64,000 nt of DNA, taken from Psychrobacter lutiphocae DSM 21542 (GTDB lineage: Bacteria; Pseudomonadota; Gammaproteobacteria; Pseudomonadales; Moraxellaceae). Numbering within the stretch: position 1 is the stretch's first letter; each line of letters starts with the position of its first letter. The stretch is taken from assembly GCF_000382145.1 (NCBI RefSeq), contig NZ_KB907624.1:63752-127751 (forward strand), read 5' to 3'. This document shows positions 44,751-55,318 of this stretch, piece by piece. A program made the position numbers and the translations under genes. The notes below the pieces were generated by a model. That model saw only the letters and a program-made list of their open reading frames with translations, had not been told where the DNA came from and made no database searches.

Positions 44751-44870
44751 TGAATTAAAATTGCCAGTAGTGAGGCTGATTAGCGTGTCCTTTTGGTGAT
44801 AATTGTCAGTTAAATTGTTGCAATTTTTTATTGATGGCTGAATGTTATACAGACCCTGATTAAAATTTGG

Positions 44871-44876
44871 TATAAT
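44871..44876 (+). promoter_or_regulatory. Extended -10 promoter upstream of prfA
   Basis: TGGTATAAT, an extended -10 element, lies about 235 bp before the prfA start. No good -35 is seen. The rest of the 44751-45108 spacer has 19-bp tandem repeats and no gene. Confidence 0.4.
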
Positions 44877-44979
44877 TAGCCAATTTATTTTTAGTTAAGC
44901 TGATAATTTAGTAGACTAATGTCTTTTTTGAGTCTATTTGATGCCCAAAAATAGACAATATACTGCGCTAAACCAGACT

Positions 44980-45036
44980 GCGTTAACCTTCTAAAGTTGC
45001 GTTAATCCTATAAAGTTGCGTTAACCCTCTTAAGTA
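44980..45036. repeat. 19-bp tandem repeat upstream of prfA
   Basis: About three copies of GCGTTAACCTTCTAAAGTT-type units with small changes (44980, 44999, 45018). Confidence 0.75.
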
Positions 45037-45108
45037 AAGTTGAAGCTTAACAAAATCCTGCCAAATACTTATATCCCACTAAATACTAGACTAAATAAAA
45101 GATTGCTT

Positions 45109-46200
45109 ATGAAAGACTCGTTACGAGAACGCTTAGATCAAATGGTAGATCGCTATGAAGAAGTGACCGCCTTGCTCTCTGATCCAGATGTTATCAGTGA
45201 TAACAATAAATTTCGTGAGCTGTCAATGGAGCACAGCGATTTAACGGACATCACGACTTTATGGCAGCGCTACCTTCAGGCAGAACAAGATAAGAAAGAT
45301 GCCGAAGAGATGATTGCTGAAACATCTGATGCTGAGATGAAAGCCATGATGCAAGAGGAGATAGATACCGCAGCTGAAGACATCGAAGCCATGGAAGAAG
45401 AGCTGAATGTGATGATGCTGCCAAAAGATCCGAATGACAGAGTGCCAGCATTCTTAGAGATACGTGCCGGTACTGGTGGTGATGAAGCGGCTATATTTGC
45501 TGGTGATTTATTCCGTATGTATGAGCGCTATGCCTCAAACCATGGCTGGAGCATCGAAGTGCTGTCGGCCAACGAGGGTGAGCATGGCGGTTATAAAGAG
45601 ATTATTACCCGTGTTTCAGGCAATGATGTCTATGGTCGTTTAAAATTTGAGTCAGGTGCTCATCGCGTCCAGCGTGTACCTGAAACAGAAAGCCAAGGAC
45701 GAGTGCATACCTCAGCTTGTACGGTCGCAGTAATGCCAGAAGTAGAGATTGATGATACGGTTGAGTTGAATCCAGCCGACATCCGAATGGATACCTTCCG
45801 CTCAAGTGGTGCCGGTGGTCAGCACGTTAACACCACAGACTCAGCGGTTCGCTTGACTCACATTCCAACTGGGGTAGTGGCAGAGTGTCAACAAGAGCGT
45901 AGCCAGCACAAAAACCGTGCCAAAGCGATGCAAATGCTGATTGCCCGTATTCAGCAAGCCAAGGTGCAAGAGCAGGTTGATACTGCCGATGCCTTACGTC
46001 GTAACTTGGTTGGTAGCGGTGATCGCAGTGAGCGTATCCGTACCTACAACTTCCCACAAGGGCGCATGACTGATCATCGTATTAATCTAACCTTATATAA
46101 GTTAGATGCGATTATGGAAGGTGATTTGGACGAGTTGCTGGATGCCTTAACTCGTGAGCATCAGGCAGACTTGATGGCCAGTGTTAGTGGTGACGCGTAA
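45109..46200 (+). CDS. prfA: Peptide chain release factor 1
   Basis: 363 residues from the ATG at 45109 (E. coli RF1 is 360); the upstream open frame is not coding-like. It recognises UAA and UAG and triggers peptide release. The codon-recognition tripeptide PxT appears as PET in [15 protein letters not shown], and the catalytic GGQ in [12 protein letters not shown]. prmC, the GGQ methyltransferase gene often found next to prfA, is not here; lysS follows. Confidence 0.97.
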   Translation: MKDSLRERLDQMVDRYEEVTALLSDPDVISDNNKFRELSMEHSDLTDITTLWQRYLQAEQDKKDAEEMIAETSDAEMKAMMQEEIDTAAEDIEAMEEELNVMMLPKDPNDRVPAFLEIRAGTGGDEAAIFAGDLFRMYERYASNHGWSIEVLSANEGEHGGYKEIITRVSGNDVYGRLKFESGAHRVQRVPETESQGRVHTSACTVAVMPEVEIDDTVELNPADIRMDTFRSSGAGGQHVNTTDSAVRLTHIPTGVVAECQQERSQHKNRAKAMQMLIARIQQAKVQEQVDTADALRRNLVGSGDRSERIRTYNFPQGRMTDHRINLTLYKLDAIMEGDLDELLDALTREHQADLMASVSGDA

Positions 46201-46206
46201 CCTGAA

Positions 46207-46230
46207 TTTATCTTTATCTTTATCTTTATC
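46207..46230. repeat. TTTATC hexamer repeat
   Basis: Four exact TTTATC units between prfA and lysS, seven bases after the prfA stop codon. Confidence 0.9.
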
Positions 46231-46275
46231 TTTAGCTTTTTACTTTAATATTTTTTGAATAACTTGGGAACTGCA

Positions 46276-47814
46276 ATGTCTAATCAAGCAACAAACAATG
46301 ATCAAGAACAAATCCAATCCGCAGAAGAAACCAATGAGCTGATTGCGCAGCGTCAAGCCAAGCTAGATGCCATTAGCGCTGCTGGCAAGGTGGCTTATCC
46401 CAACCAGTTTAAGCGCACTGACTATGCCAAGGATTTGCAACAGCAGTTTGAAGACGTGAGCAAGCAAGAAATTGAAGAAAAAGCAGCTGCTGGTGACAAA
46501 ACGCAAGTGAACGTTGCTGGTCGTGTGATGCTCAATCGTGGTGCCTTTATCGTTATTCAAGATATGACCGGTCGAATTCAACTGTATGTGGCACGCAAAG
46601 AGTTGGATAAAGAAACGTTAGATTTGATCAAATCGCTAGATCTTGGTGATATTGTTGGTGTATCTGGTTATATTGGTCGTTCAGGTAAAGGTGATTTGTA
46701 CGTTCATATCGAAGAGATTACCTTATTAACCAAATCACTGCGCCCAATGCCAAACAAGTTCCATGGTTTAGCAGATACAGAAGCACGCTATCGCAACCGT
46801 CATCTGGACTTGATGACCAATGAATCAAGCCGTGACACCTTTATGATTCGTAGTCAGGTGGTTAGTGGCATCCGTAAATTTATGCTCAACGAACGGTTTA
46901 TGGAAGTAGAGACGCCGATGATGCATCCAATTCCAGGTGGTGCCGTAGCGCGTCCATTTATTACCCATCATAATGCGTTAGATATGCCATTATATCTTCG
47001 TATTGCACCTGAGCTTTATTTGAAGCGTTTGGTCGTTGGTGGCTTTGAGCGTGTCTTTGAAATTAACCGCAGCTTTCGTAACGAAGGGGTGTCAACCCGT
47101 CACAACCCTGAGTTTACTATGATTGAGTTTTATCAAGCCTATGCTGATTATAAGGACTTAATGGATTTAACTGAGCGTATGTTTAATGAGTTAGCGCTAG
47201 ATATTCTGGGCAGCACTGAGCTGACTTATCAAGGCGAAAGCATCAGCTTAAAAGCACCTTTTGAGCGTCTAAGCATGAAAGATGCGATTGCCAAATATGC
47301 TGATAACTTTGATATGAGCAAAGTAGATGACAGAGAGTACTTAGCTGATTATGCACAAAATGTGTTAAAGCAGCAGGTAAAAGAAGGTTTTGGTATCGGT
47401 AAATTACAAACCATCATCTTTGAGGAGACGGCGGAGCATCAATTACGTCAACCAACCTTCATTACTGAATATCCAGCAGAAACGTCACCATTGGCTCGTC
47501 GCAATGATGAGAATCCAGAGATTACGGATCGCTTTGAGCTGTTTATTGGTGGTCGTGAAATTGCTAATGGCTTTAGTGAACTTAATGATCCAGCAGATCA
47601 GGCCGAACGCTTCCACAATCAAGTGGCAGAAAAAGAAGCTGGTGATGATGAGGCGATGCATTTTGATGCCGATTATATCGAAGCCTTATCATACGGCTTA
47701 CCGCCAACTGCGGGTGAAGGTATTGGTATTGATCGCTTGGTGATGTTGTTTACCGATGCGGCAAGCATTCGTGATGTGATTTTATTTCCACATATGCGTA
47801 TGAAGCACCAGTAA
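46276..47814 (+). CDS. lysS: Lysyl-tRNA synthetase, class II
   Basis: 512 residues from the ATG at 46276 (GGGA 7-8 nt upstream; E. coli LysS 505). An OB-fold anticodon domain ([19 protein letters not shown]) is followed by the class II core: motif 2 in [18 protein letters not shown] and motif 3 in [11 protein letters not shown]. The N-terminal 40 residues are Gln/Glu-rich. It ends at a strong terminator. Confidence 0.97.
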   Translation: MSNQATNNDQEQIQSAEETNELIAQRQAKLDAISAAGKVAYPNQFKRTDYAKDLQQQFEDVSKQEIEEKAAAGDKTQVNVAGRVMLNRGAFIVIQDMTGRIQLYVARKELDKETLDLIKSLDLGDIVGVSGYIGRSGKGDLYVHIEEITLLTKSLRPMPNKFHGLADTEARYRNRHLDLMTNESSRDTFMIRSQVVSGIRKFMLNERFMEVETPMMHPIPGGAVARPFITHHNALDMPLYLRIAPELYLKRLVVGGFERVFEINRSFRNEGVSTRHNPEFTMIEFYQAYADYKDLMDLTERMFNELALDILGSTELTYQGESISLKAPFERLSMKDAIAKYADNFDMSKVDDREYLADYAQNVLKQQVKEGFGIGKLQTIIFEETAEHQLRQPTFITEYPAETSPLARRNDENPEITDRFELFIGGREIANGFSELNDPADQAERFHNQVAEKEAGDDEAMHFDADYIEALSYGLPPTAGEGIGIDRLVMLFTDAASIRDVILFPHMRMKHQ

Positions 47815-47865
47815 TATATATACCCAACACACTCAATCAGTGCTAATGTTGGGCCGATCTATGAT

Positions 47866-47916
47866 AATATGGGACTGCATGCGACTGTGAATGTCAAAGC
47901 AGTCCTATATTTTTTA
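47866..47916 (+). terminator. Terminator after lysS
   Basis: 13-bp stem AATATGGGACTGC / GCAGTCCTATATT with one mismatch and a 20-nt loop, followed by a T-tract. Confidence 0.8.
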
Positions 47917-48017
47917 GGGTTTTGTTTTTAGATATCTGTTATTAGTAAACCAAACCTCACACACTCAATTAAGCCACTCATTAACTCACAAGTGATAGCA
48001 ACAAAAATACTAAGCCT

Positions 48018-49298
48018 ATGTCAAATATAAATTCTAACCCTCAGTCAGCACATCCTTCTTCTTTTGATTGGACAGCTATGTTCCATCGAACTTTTTTTTC
48101 TGTCTATCTTCAAAATAACGACCCTTTAGTTGGGGCGGGTAAGTTTGATTATGCGTTCCAAGTGGGTGACCAGCGTATCTATATGCTGGTGCATCATGAG
48201 TCGTTAGAAGTAGAAAGCACCAATGTTGAAAAGCGGGTATTGGCAGAGCTGAAACAAAAAGCGGCAACCCAACTCAATAAGCGTTTTCAACAGCTTAATG
48301 TAAAGCATGAGTTACCTATAGCTGGTCAGATTATTCGTGATCAGCACTCTGAGATTGTGCTTAGCAAGGTTCATTACATAGGATTAAGCTCTATTGTGTT
48401 CACTCATCAAGGTGAGATGTATCAAATTGAGCATGAGTATGGCAGCCGCTTCTTCCAAGAAGAGTGTGTATTAGATTTAGATGATGGCAATCATGTATTA
48501 CAGCTGCTAAGTCTTAATAGCTTTTATAAGATTATTAAGTTGTTACAGACACCCAGTGATATGTTGAGCTTTTTAGATCATCATTTGCAGCTATTGGTCA
48601 ATTTTAATGACTTTAATGGTGAGTTTGAGCTGGCGCAGCAGTATTTGGGCAGTGCTGCTTTCTTTGAGCGAGCAATTGCCGTTCAACAAAAGCTGGTACA
48701 AATTGGGTTGCTGTCTAAAGTAGAAACACGCTTAACCAATATGACAAACCCTGAATATGTGGCCAGTGCGGAGTTTAAACAGCAGCAAGCTGAGTTAATT
48801 TCAAAGTTACAATCGTATGCCAGCACTTTCCAAAAACTACTTAATGGCACAACCAAACGCCGCCACGAAGCCAACGATACTATTCCTATCGATCAGGTAA
48901 AACTATTGGTTGCTGAATCCATGTACACTCGATTGAGTATCATAGAAGAGATGATGGCGTATGAAACGCACTCACAACAAGAATGCTTAACAGGTTATAT
49001 GAGTCATCAGCACTCGTATAATGACTTCGGTCATCACTATGTGATTATTGTATATGGACTGGGTGAGCATGCTCAATATACCCGTGAATATGTCGAACAA
49101 AATTATGTGAGTCTATTAACGGATATCAATGCGCAGCTACAAGATCCAGCAATGAAAGAGTACTTTATCCTTGGTTTTGATATGTCAGATCATGATGGTC
49201 AAGGTAATGTAAAAGTGAAGATGGATGTTTTCCATCACTCTGGTCACCAAATGACAGAGCCAGAAAGACGTTTGTATCAGCAGGTGACTGGTGAATAA
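48018..49298 (+). CDS. Unknown cytoplasmic protein
   Basis: 426 residues, no recognised family, no signal peptide and no membrane helix. The first third looks like an alpha/beta domain (VGDQRIYMLVHHESLEVE). The middle is helical with an EFKQQQAELISKLQSYASTFQKLL stretch (given in part) that could form a coiled coil. The C-terminal part is His/Asp-rich (CLTGYMSHQHSYNDFGHH and FDMSDHDGQGNVKVKMDVFHHSG), which could bind metal. It sits between lysS and dnaX in the same direction with its own spacers, and codon use looks like that of its neighbours. Confidence 0.7.
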   Translation: MSNINSNPQSAHPSSFDWTAMFHRTFFSVYLQNNDPLVGAGKFDYAFQVGDQRIYMLVHHESLEVESTNVEKRVLAELKQKAATQLNKRFQQLNVKHELPIAGQIIRDQHSEIVLSKVHYIGLSSIVFTHQGEMYQIEHEYGSRFFQEECVLDLDDGNHVLQLLSLNSFYKIIKLLQTPSDMLSFLDHHLQLLVNFNDFNGEFELAQQYLGSAAFFERAIAVQQKLVQIGLLSKVETRLTNMTNPEYVASAEFKQQQAELISKLQSYASTFQKLLNGTTKRRHEANDTIPIDQVKLLVAESMYTRLSIIEEMMAYETHSQQECLTGYMSHQHSYNDFGHHYVIIVYGLGEHAQYTREYVEQNYVSLLTDINAQLQDPAMKEYFILGFDMSDHDGQGNVKVKMDVFHHSGHQMTEPERRLYQQVTGE

Positions 49299-49461
49299 TC
49301 TTTCATCTCTTGTTTACTTTTGTATCTTGCTAACTATTTATAAAAGCACATTTTATTTATAAAAGAACATTTCTTAAAACTAGTAAAAGACTGGGTAGTC
49401 TGAAGATTTAAGTCGTTAAACGAGATATTTTAAACATTATAAAAAGGGTTGAGCATCCATT

Positions 49462-51414
49462 ATGCCGCAGCAGTATCAGGTTTTAGCACGTAAATATCGT
49501 CCAAAAAACTTTCACGAATTAGTTGGGCAAACCCACGTGTCTAAGGCATTAATCAATGCGATAGATCATAATAGACTGCATCATGCTTATTTATTTACAG
49601 GGACTCGTGGGGTGGGGAAGACCACCATTGCACGTATCTTGTCAAAGTGCTTAAACTGTGAAACAGGGATAACCAGTACACCTTGTGGTGTATGCAGTAG
49701 TTGTACCGCCATTGATCAAGGGCGTTTTATTGACTTAATTGAGATTGATGCTGCGTCACGTACGAAAGTTGAAGACACACGTGAGCTTATTGATAACGTG
49801 CCCTATGCACCTACGCAAGGCAGGTATAAAGTCTATCTGATTGACGAAGTGCATATGCTGTCGACCCACAGTTTTAACGCCTTATTAAAAACGCTCGAAG
49901 AGCCACCTGAGCATGTTAAGTTTTTACTGGCAACCACAGATCCACAAAAGCTACCGATTACCATTATTAGTCGTTGTTTGCAATTTGTGCTCAGACCTTT
50001 GCCACAGCAAGCCATTAGTGAACATTTGGCCAATCTATTGACTCAAGAAGGCGTAAGCTATACTCAGCCTGCGCTTTGGCAATTGGCGAATGCAGCTAAG
50101 GGTTCTGTCCGTGATGCGTTATCATTAACCGATCAGGCTATTGCCTTTGGTCAAGGCCAGTTAACCGATGACACCGTCAATGAGATGCTAGGTTTAATTG
50201 ACAGTGCGGACTTGGTGCGTTTGGTATTGGATATCTATCAAGGTGATACGCCAGCAGTTGCCGCCCACATTGAGCAGATGCGGGCGCAAATGGTCGATGC
50301 GGGCAGTATGTTTGATGGCTTGGCTGAATTGCTGCACCAAATTGCTATGGTACAACTTTTACCCAATGTCAGCTTGAATGTTAATGAGATACAAGCACAG
50401 CAGATTACCCAATTGGCTCAGCACATCACACCAGATGTATTACAATTGTATTATCAAATTGTCGTGCAAGGTCGTGAACAGATTAAGTTGGCCAACACAC
50501 CGCTACAAGCTCTTGAGATGTGTGTGTTACGTCTGCTTGCATTTAAACCTTTGGCAACCAATGAGGTGGCTCCTAATCAGATTGAGGGTGGGGCTAGTGA
50601 AAGAGCTAGTGAAATAAGGGTCGCTCAAGATGTAGAGTATGACGCTGGTATTAGTCAAGAAGCCATGAGTCAGAGTGCAATAAGTCAAGAATATATAGCG
50701 ACTCAACAAGAAGCAGTTCAACAAGAAGCAGTTCAACAAGAAGCGGATTATCAGCAGACAGATAGTATATATTCAGTAGCAGATACACTAGATGTAAACC
50801 ACGATGCAACAACAAACGGTATTCAGTCATCAGATATAATCACAGTTTCTAACCAAGCTGAAGTCAATAACCAGCCTCAACCCAATGATTTAACTGAAAA
50901 AAAAGAAGCAGACCCCATAGTTTATTCTGCCACTAGCGATAGTGGTGCTCAACAGATACAAGTTGATGATCCACGTCAGCTATTAAAATCTCCTGCCGTG
51001 GCACTTGAAGGTGAGTGGAGTGCAGAAAAGTGGGATTACTGGTTACAAACAGCACGAGAATCTGGCGCTTTAGCACAGGATCAGTTGGCCTTGGCAAGAC
51101 AAGGTGTCATGACTGGTGATATTCATGGTAGAAGTGAGTTTAAAGTTGCCTTTGATACCAAGAATATGCAAAGTATTTTTCGGCATTTAGCACAACATTT
51201 AACCGAACAGTTTGGTGCAGAAGTTAGTATTGCTTTTGATGCAAAACTTAACAGTGAAGATGCTGATTTACTGCCGCATAATAGGCAAAAAGCACGCGAA
51301 TTTAAGGCGGTTGAGTGCGCAAAAGAAAAGATAGTTAGTGGCGCAGTAATGCAGAGGCTAATGCATGATTTCCAAGGTAAAATTGTTCAGTTAAAGTTGC
51401 TAGGTGATAAATAA
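49462..51414 (+). CDS. dnaX: DNA polymerase III subunit gamma/tau
   Basis: 650 residues, clamp-loader ATPase. Walker A GTRGVGKT at 47-54, zinc cysteines C66, C75, C78 and C81, Walker B IDEVHML and sensor-1 LLATTD are intact. A Gln/Glu/Ser-rich linker (about 375-500) precedes the tau-specific C-terminus (EKWDYWLQTARESG). Inside the linker an A8 run at 50897-50904 offers A AAA AAA G in frame, and the -1 frame stops at 50934, which would give a gamma form of about 491 residues. The linker also contains a 15-bp tandem repeat. ybaB/recR do not follow. Confidence 0.96.
   Translation: MPQQYQVLARKYRPKNFHELVGQTHVSKALINAIDHNRLHHAYLFTGTRGVGKTTIARILSKCLNCETGITSTPCGVCSSCTAIDQGRFIDLIEIDAASRTKVEDTRELIDNVPYAPTQGRYKVYLIDEVHMLSTHSFNALLKTLEEPPEHVKFLLATTDPQKLPITIISRCLQFVLRPLPQQAISEHLANLLTQEGVSYTQPALWQLANAAKGSVRDALSLTDQAIAFGQGQLTDDTVNEMLGLIDSADLVRLVLDIYQGDTPAVAAHIEQMRAQMVDAGSMFDGLAELLHQIAMVQLLPNVSLNVNEIQAQQITQLAQHITPDVLQLYYQIVVQGREQIKLANTPLQALEMCVLRLLAFKPLATNEVAPNQIEGGASERASEIRVAQDVEYDAGISQEAMSQSAISQEYIATQQEAVQQEAVQQEADYQQTDSIYSVADTLDVNHDATTNGIQSSDIITVSNQAEVNNQPQPNDLTEKKEADPIVYSATSDSGAQQIQVDDPRQLLKSPAVALEGEWSAEKWDYWLQTARESGALAQDQLALARQGVMTGDIHGRSEFKVAFDTKNMQSIFRHLAQHLTEQFGAEVSIAFDAKLNSEDADLLPHNRQKAREFKAVECAKEKIVSGAVMQRLMHDFQGKIVQLKLLGDK
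50704..50748 (+). repeat. 15-bp tandem repeat inside dnaX
   Basis: Unit CAACAAGAAGCAGTT at 50704 and 50719, with a partly changed third unit. It encodes QQEAV, QQEAV, QQEAD in the linker. Confidence 0.9.
50897..50947 (+). promoter_or_regulatory. Candidate dnaX slippage/frameshift site
   Basis: Eight A followed by G, read in frame as GAA AAA AAA GAA. The -1 frame ends at TAG 50934-50936. A small hairpin, CCACTA GCGA TAGTGG, spans about 50930-50947. It is farther from the slip site than in E. coli, so transcriptional slippage on the A-run is at least as likely as ribosomal frameshifting. Confidence 0.5.
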
Positions 51415-51583
51415 CGATGAATTTTGAATTATAAAAAGCAGCTGAAAACAAAATGTAAAATAAGTAAACAAAAAATAACTAAAATAATGCAAAAAAACAG
51501 AGATTAGTTTATATATTGTCAACAATTGTCTGCAAAATACGTTATAATACGTCACTTATATTACATATGTTAGGTATTCAAAT

Positions 51584-52489
51584 ATGATGTTAGACAATTT
51601 AAGAGGAATGGCTGTATTTGCAAGTGTAGTCAGCCATGGTTCGTTTAGTGGGGCAGCTAGACAACTCGGCATTACGACAAGTGCTGTCAGTCAACAAATA
51701 CGTTCTTTAGAAAAAGATTTGGGTGTTGTTCTACTGCATAGATCTACACGTAAGCTGAGTTTAACTGAAGCTGGGGCAAGCTTCTATGAATCAGCAAAAG
51801 ATGTGGTCACCGCCGCAGATCAAGGGCGCATTAAAGTAAATCAATTACGTGATGAGCTGGCGGGTAGTCTGCGTATCGCAACGACTCCTGAGCTGGGTGT
51901 TAATCACATTCTTCCAGCATTATCAACTTGGATGTCAGCACACGATGACTTAAGCATCTACTTTATTGCTGACAACCATTACATTGATATGATTGATGAG
52001 CGTGCTGATATTGCGATTCGTATGAGTCCGCAGATCAAAGATACTTCAGTTGCCACTTATCCGTTGGCAGAAGTGAAGCAGATATTAGTTGCATCACCAC
52101 ATTACTTGCGCCAACACGAAAAAATTACTAAGCCAAAAGACTTGACCAATCATAAGTTAATTGGTATTGATCTGATGAAAGATCCAAACCTATTAGAGTT
52201 TAGTAGCATTGAAACTGGCAAAAAAAATCGAATCAAGATGAACTCTCGAATTCAAACCAACAACCTATTCCTCGCTACGACCTTAGCGAAAGAAGGGCAT
52301 GGCTTGGTTCGTGTGATGTCGCTTGATGTACAAAAAGAGTTGGCGTCTGGAGATCTGGTTGAAGTCTTACCTGAATACTCATTGCCACATTTTGTACTTT
52401 ATGCAGTAACCTTAGATCGTGAGCAACAACCAGCGAAAATTACCCGCTGTCTAGAAGTGTTAAAGAAGCACTTTCATGCTGCCATATAA
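51584..52489 (+). CDS. LysR-family transcriptional regulator
   Basis: 301 residues. Winged helix at 1-65 (MAVFASVVSHGSFSGAARQL, then TTSAVSQQIRSLEKDLG), followed by a substrate-binding domain of the CrgA/AaeR type. It has no divergent target gene next to it: dnaX lies upstream in the same direction and ruvB downstream. The target is therefore unknown. It ends at a long terminator hairpin. Confidence 0.92.
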   Translation: MMLDNLRGMAVFASVVSHGSFSGAARQLGITTSAVSQQIRSLEKDLGVVLLHRSTRKLSLTEAGASFYESAKDVVTAADQGRIKVNQLRDELAGSLRIATTPELGVNHILPALSTWMSAHDDLSIYFIADNHYIDMIDERADIAIRMSPQIKDTSVATYPLAEVKQILVASPHYLRQHEKITKPKDLTNHKLIGIDLMKDPNLLEFSSIETGKKNRIKMNSRIQTNNLFLATTLAKEGHGLVRVMSLDVQKELASGDLVEVLPEYSLPHFVLYAVTLDREQQPAKITRCLEVLKKHFHAAI

Positions 52490-52546
52490 GTGATATTACT
52501 GCTGTCAATGCAAGGTTAACAGACTCTGTCAAAGGGCTTTTAACTT

Positions 52547-52616
52547 AAAATACGCTCTAGTGGTGCTTTTGATAGTTAGTTACAACTGTCTATTAGCACG
52601 ACTAAAGCGTATTTTT
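52547..52616 (+). terminator. Long terminator hairpin after the LysR gene
   Basis: The stem AAAATACGCT / AGCGTATTTT continues through AGT/ACT to GTGCT/AGCAC, with a loop of about 27 nt and a T-tract after it. Confidence 0.75.
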
Positions 52617-52679
52617 TTATGTTATTTTATGCGAGGATAGCAGCTGCGTTAGTTCCTCTGTGGCGATTGGAATAAGTGG

Positions 52680-52685
52680 TATAAT
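52680..52685 (+). promoter_or_regulatory. Extended -10 element upstream of ruvB
   Basis: TGGTATAAT about 145 bp before ruvB. No good -35. The remaining 52617-52825 spacer is plain AT-rich DNA. Confidence 0.35.
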
Positions 52686-52825
52686 TTGTCATTAAGATTT
52701 TTAGCTTCAAAAAAATCTTTTAGCTTTAATAGGAAGCTTTAGAGCCTAACAGCATCTCTAGACTTTAACAGGTAAAATAAGTACAGTCATGTTTGTAAAA
52801 TAACGATAAGATAAATAGAAAAATT

Positions 52826-53803
52826 ATGGAAAATAGATTAATTAATCCGCTTGAGCGTGTTGATGATGTAGTTGACAATAATATTCGTCCAAGTACCCTT
52901 GCCGACTATATTGGTCAGCCAGTTGTGCGTGAGCAGATGTCTGTATTTATTGAAGCCGCTCGGCGTCGCAATGAAGCGCTGGATCATACATTGATATTTG
53001 GTCCACCTGGACTGGGTAAAACTACTTTGGCCAATATCATTGCCCGTGAAATGGGCGGTAATCTACGCTCGACATCAGGTCCAGTGCTTGAGCGTGCAGG
53101 CGACTTGGCAGCGATGCTGACCAACTTAGAAGAAGGCGATGTGTTATTTATCGATGAGATTCATCGATTAAGTCCAGTCATAGAAGAGATTTTGTATCCT
53201 GCTATGGAAGACTTTCAGCTAGATATTATGATTGGAGAGGGACCAGCTGCGCGTTCTATTAAGTTGGACTTGCCACCATTTACTTTGGTCGCAGCCACCA
53301 CACGTGCTGGATTGCTAACGTCGCCTTTAAGAGACAGATTTGGTATTGTGCAGCGCCTAGAGTTTTATAACATTGAAGACTTGACTACCATAGTCAGCCG
53401 TTCGGCAAGGTTGATGAATGTATCGATGACGCCAGAAGGTGCAGTGGAAGTGGCCAGACGCTCACGTGGTACACCTCGTATTGCCAATCGTTTATTGCGC
53501 CGAGTGCGTGATTATGCAGAAGTTAAATCTAATGGTGAGGTCACTGGTGCTATTGCAGATAGTGCACTAGATATGTTAGCAGTAGATAGACGTGGACTAG
53601 ATCATTTAGATAGGCGCTATATCGAGATGGTGCATGCTCGCTTTGATGGTGGTCCTGCAGGGGTGGAGGCTATTGCCGCTGCGATGGCAGAAGATAGAGG
53701 CACTTTGGAAGATGTGATTGAGCCGTATCTCATCCAGCAAGGCTATGTATTGCGTACGGCTCGTGGTCGGGTCTTAACTCAAATAGCGATAGATCAGTTA
53801 TAA
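52826..53803 (+). CDS. ruvB: Holliday junction branch-migration helicase RuvB
   Basis: 325 residues, AAA+ motor of RuvABC. Walker [11 protein letters not shown] (K65), Walker [10 protein letters not shown], sensor AATTRAG and arginine finger region SPLRDRFG are intact. The C-terminal winged helix ends in [15 protein letters not shown]. It stands apart from ruvA and ruvC, which are not in the window. Confidence 0.97.
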   Translation: MENRLINPLERVDDVVDNNIRPSTLADYIGQPVVREQMSVFIEAARRRNEALDHTLIFGPPGLGKTTLANIIAREMGGNLRSTSGPVLERAGDLAAMLTNLEEGDVLFIDEIHRLSPVIEEILYPAMEDFQLDIMIGEGPAARSIKLDLPPFTLVAATTRAGLLTSPLRDRFGIVQRLEFYNIEDLTTIVSRSARLMNVSMTPEGAVEVARRSRGTPRIANRLLRRVRDYAEVKSNGEVTGAIADSALDMLAVDRRGLDHLDRRYIEMVHARFDGGPAGVEAIAAAMAEDRGTLEDVIEPYLIQQGYVLRTARGRVLTQIAIDQL

Positions 53804-54001
53804 GTTATAACTACCAGCAGTCCTAATAAGCCGCTCTACTAGATGAATTCTATACAGCCCTAGTACGAGGACATATCTATTTTTTACAATCTCTTATGCT
53901 TTAAGTCTCAATTAAGTTACCCACTTTGTCAAAATCTTGCAAACTTCAGGAATAAATATCAGGTATCAAATACTCAGGTGACCAGCCTTAATAGGCTCTC
54001 T

Positions 54002-55153
54002 TTAATGATGGTCTGTTTTTTGGATGATTTTAGGTTTTGGTTGTGACGATGGGTCAGTGTTTGCTTTTTTGTAATGGTATTTACCGATCGCCAATAAGCT
54101 AAGCGCACCTATAATAATCACTAATAAAATAACGACTGGATTTTTCCAAAAGGGTAATTTATCTTTGTTGCTAATGTTAGACGCTGATTTGGTATCATCA
54201 ACAACATGGTCTCTATCCAAAAATCCAAAGCTGACCAAAGGTCTAGAGGGTGGTTGTGCAGGTTCAGGTGCAATTTTTAAACGGTTACGGCTTAGGTAAA
54301 TATCAGATATTTTTGCCAGTTGTAGCATCCAGCGCTGATAAGGTAATAGGATGTTATCCATCGCACAAAAGGTTAAGATATCGCTATTATTATCTTTATC
54401 GATAATGAGTTGTCCGTTATCTGTTGCTATATCTGCTTTATTGCCAGATGATGTCTTACTGTTTTGTGTGGTACGACCGATGACCTTGGCATAATGTGGC
54501 ATTTGCTCAGCACTGATGATCTGTGTAGCTTGTTGCGGTAGGTCATAGTTAGTGAGTTGACACCAGCTAGTATCAAAAGTTGGCATGCTATACGCATTGG
54601 CGTCACAGATATTATCATTTAAAGTTAGGTTTGCGATTTTACGATCTAAATGTAAAAACTGTGGTTGTTGCCGAAACCAAGCATCTAACTCGGTAGCGTC
54701 TAATTGGGCAAAGTCAGTTAAAATTGCAATTTCACGTAAGCACAATAAGCTTAGTGCACTCAATAAGGGACGTACTTTTGCGGCACTAAGATTACTTACT
54801 TGTCCCAACTTTTTACAGATAGCTTTTTGTACATCATTAGTTGTAAATAGGGTGTCAAAGATAGCCTGTCCGTTCAGTATGGCAGTTTGCATGGTATTGA
54901 AGTTAAAGGCATTATGCTTGCGTAGTTCTTTTATTTGACTTCGGCACAATAGTTTTTTTAGCACTGCTTCCGCACCGTAATTTTGATGGTAGGCAAGTAA
55001 CGCACTAATGATGGCTTGGATGCCATGTTCGATAATTAGCCGTGCCTGAGGCAAAGAGATACGCCCAGTATCAGCAAAGACGGCATCAATAGGCTGGGTA
55101 TCTTCATACAAGAAGTCATAAAGTGATACACGAGTTGGTAATAGAGCGGTCAT
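54002..55153 (-). CDS. DUF937-like protein with C-terminal membrane anchor
   Basis: 383 residues. The N-terminal 150 residues are helical, and AIFDTLFTTNDVQKA followed by VSNLSAAKVRPLLSALS recalls the repeat pattern of DUF937. A variable middle follows, then one membrane helix at about 341-360 (PVVILLVIIIGALSLLAIG) and a Lys-rich tail. No signal peptide, so a C-tail-anchored inner-membrane protein is likely. Function unknown. It is divergent from the L,D-transpeptidase gene, 165 bp away. Confidence 0.55.
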   Translation of the reverse strand: MTALLPTRVSLYDFLYEDTQPIDAVFADTGRISLPQARLIIEHGIQAIISALLAYHQNYGAEAVLKKLLCRSQIKELRKHNAFNFNTMQTAILNGQAIFDTLFTTNDVQKAICKKLGQVSNLSAAKVRPLLSALSLLCLREIAILTDFAQLDATELDAWFRQQPQFLHLDRKIANLTLNDNICDANAYSMPTFDTSWCQLTNYDLPQQATQIISAEQMPHYAKVIGRTTQNSKTSSGNKADIATDNGQLIIDKDNNSDILTFCAMDNILLPYQRWMLQLAKISDIYLSRNRLKIAPEPAQPPSRPLVSFGFLDRDHVVDDTKSASNISNKDKLPFWKNPVVILLVIIIGALSLLAIGKYHYKKANTDPSSQPKPKIIQKTDHH

Positions 55154-55318
55154 GGTGTCTACTGTTTTGCATAGTTTGCAGATATCATAAGGGCGTTTAC
55201 AACTAGATACAACCCTTGATTTAAAAAGTCTATCATTTATTGGTAACTTAGGTCGTAGGTTTTTAGGTCGTAGGTTTATAATTACTTATTATTCTAAAGT
55301 GCATCTCAAAAGGGTATT

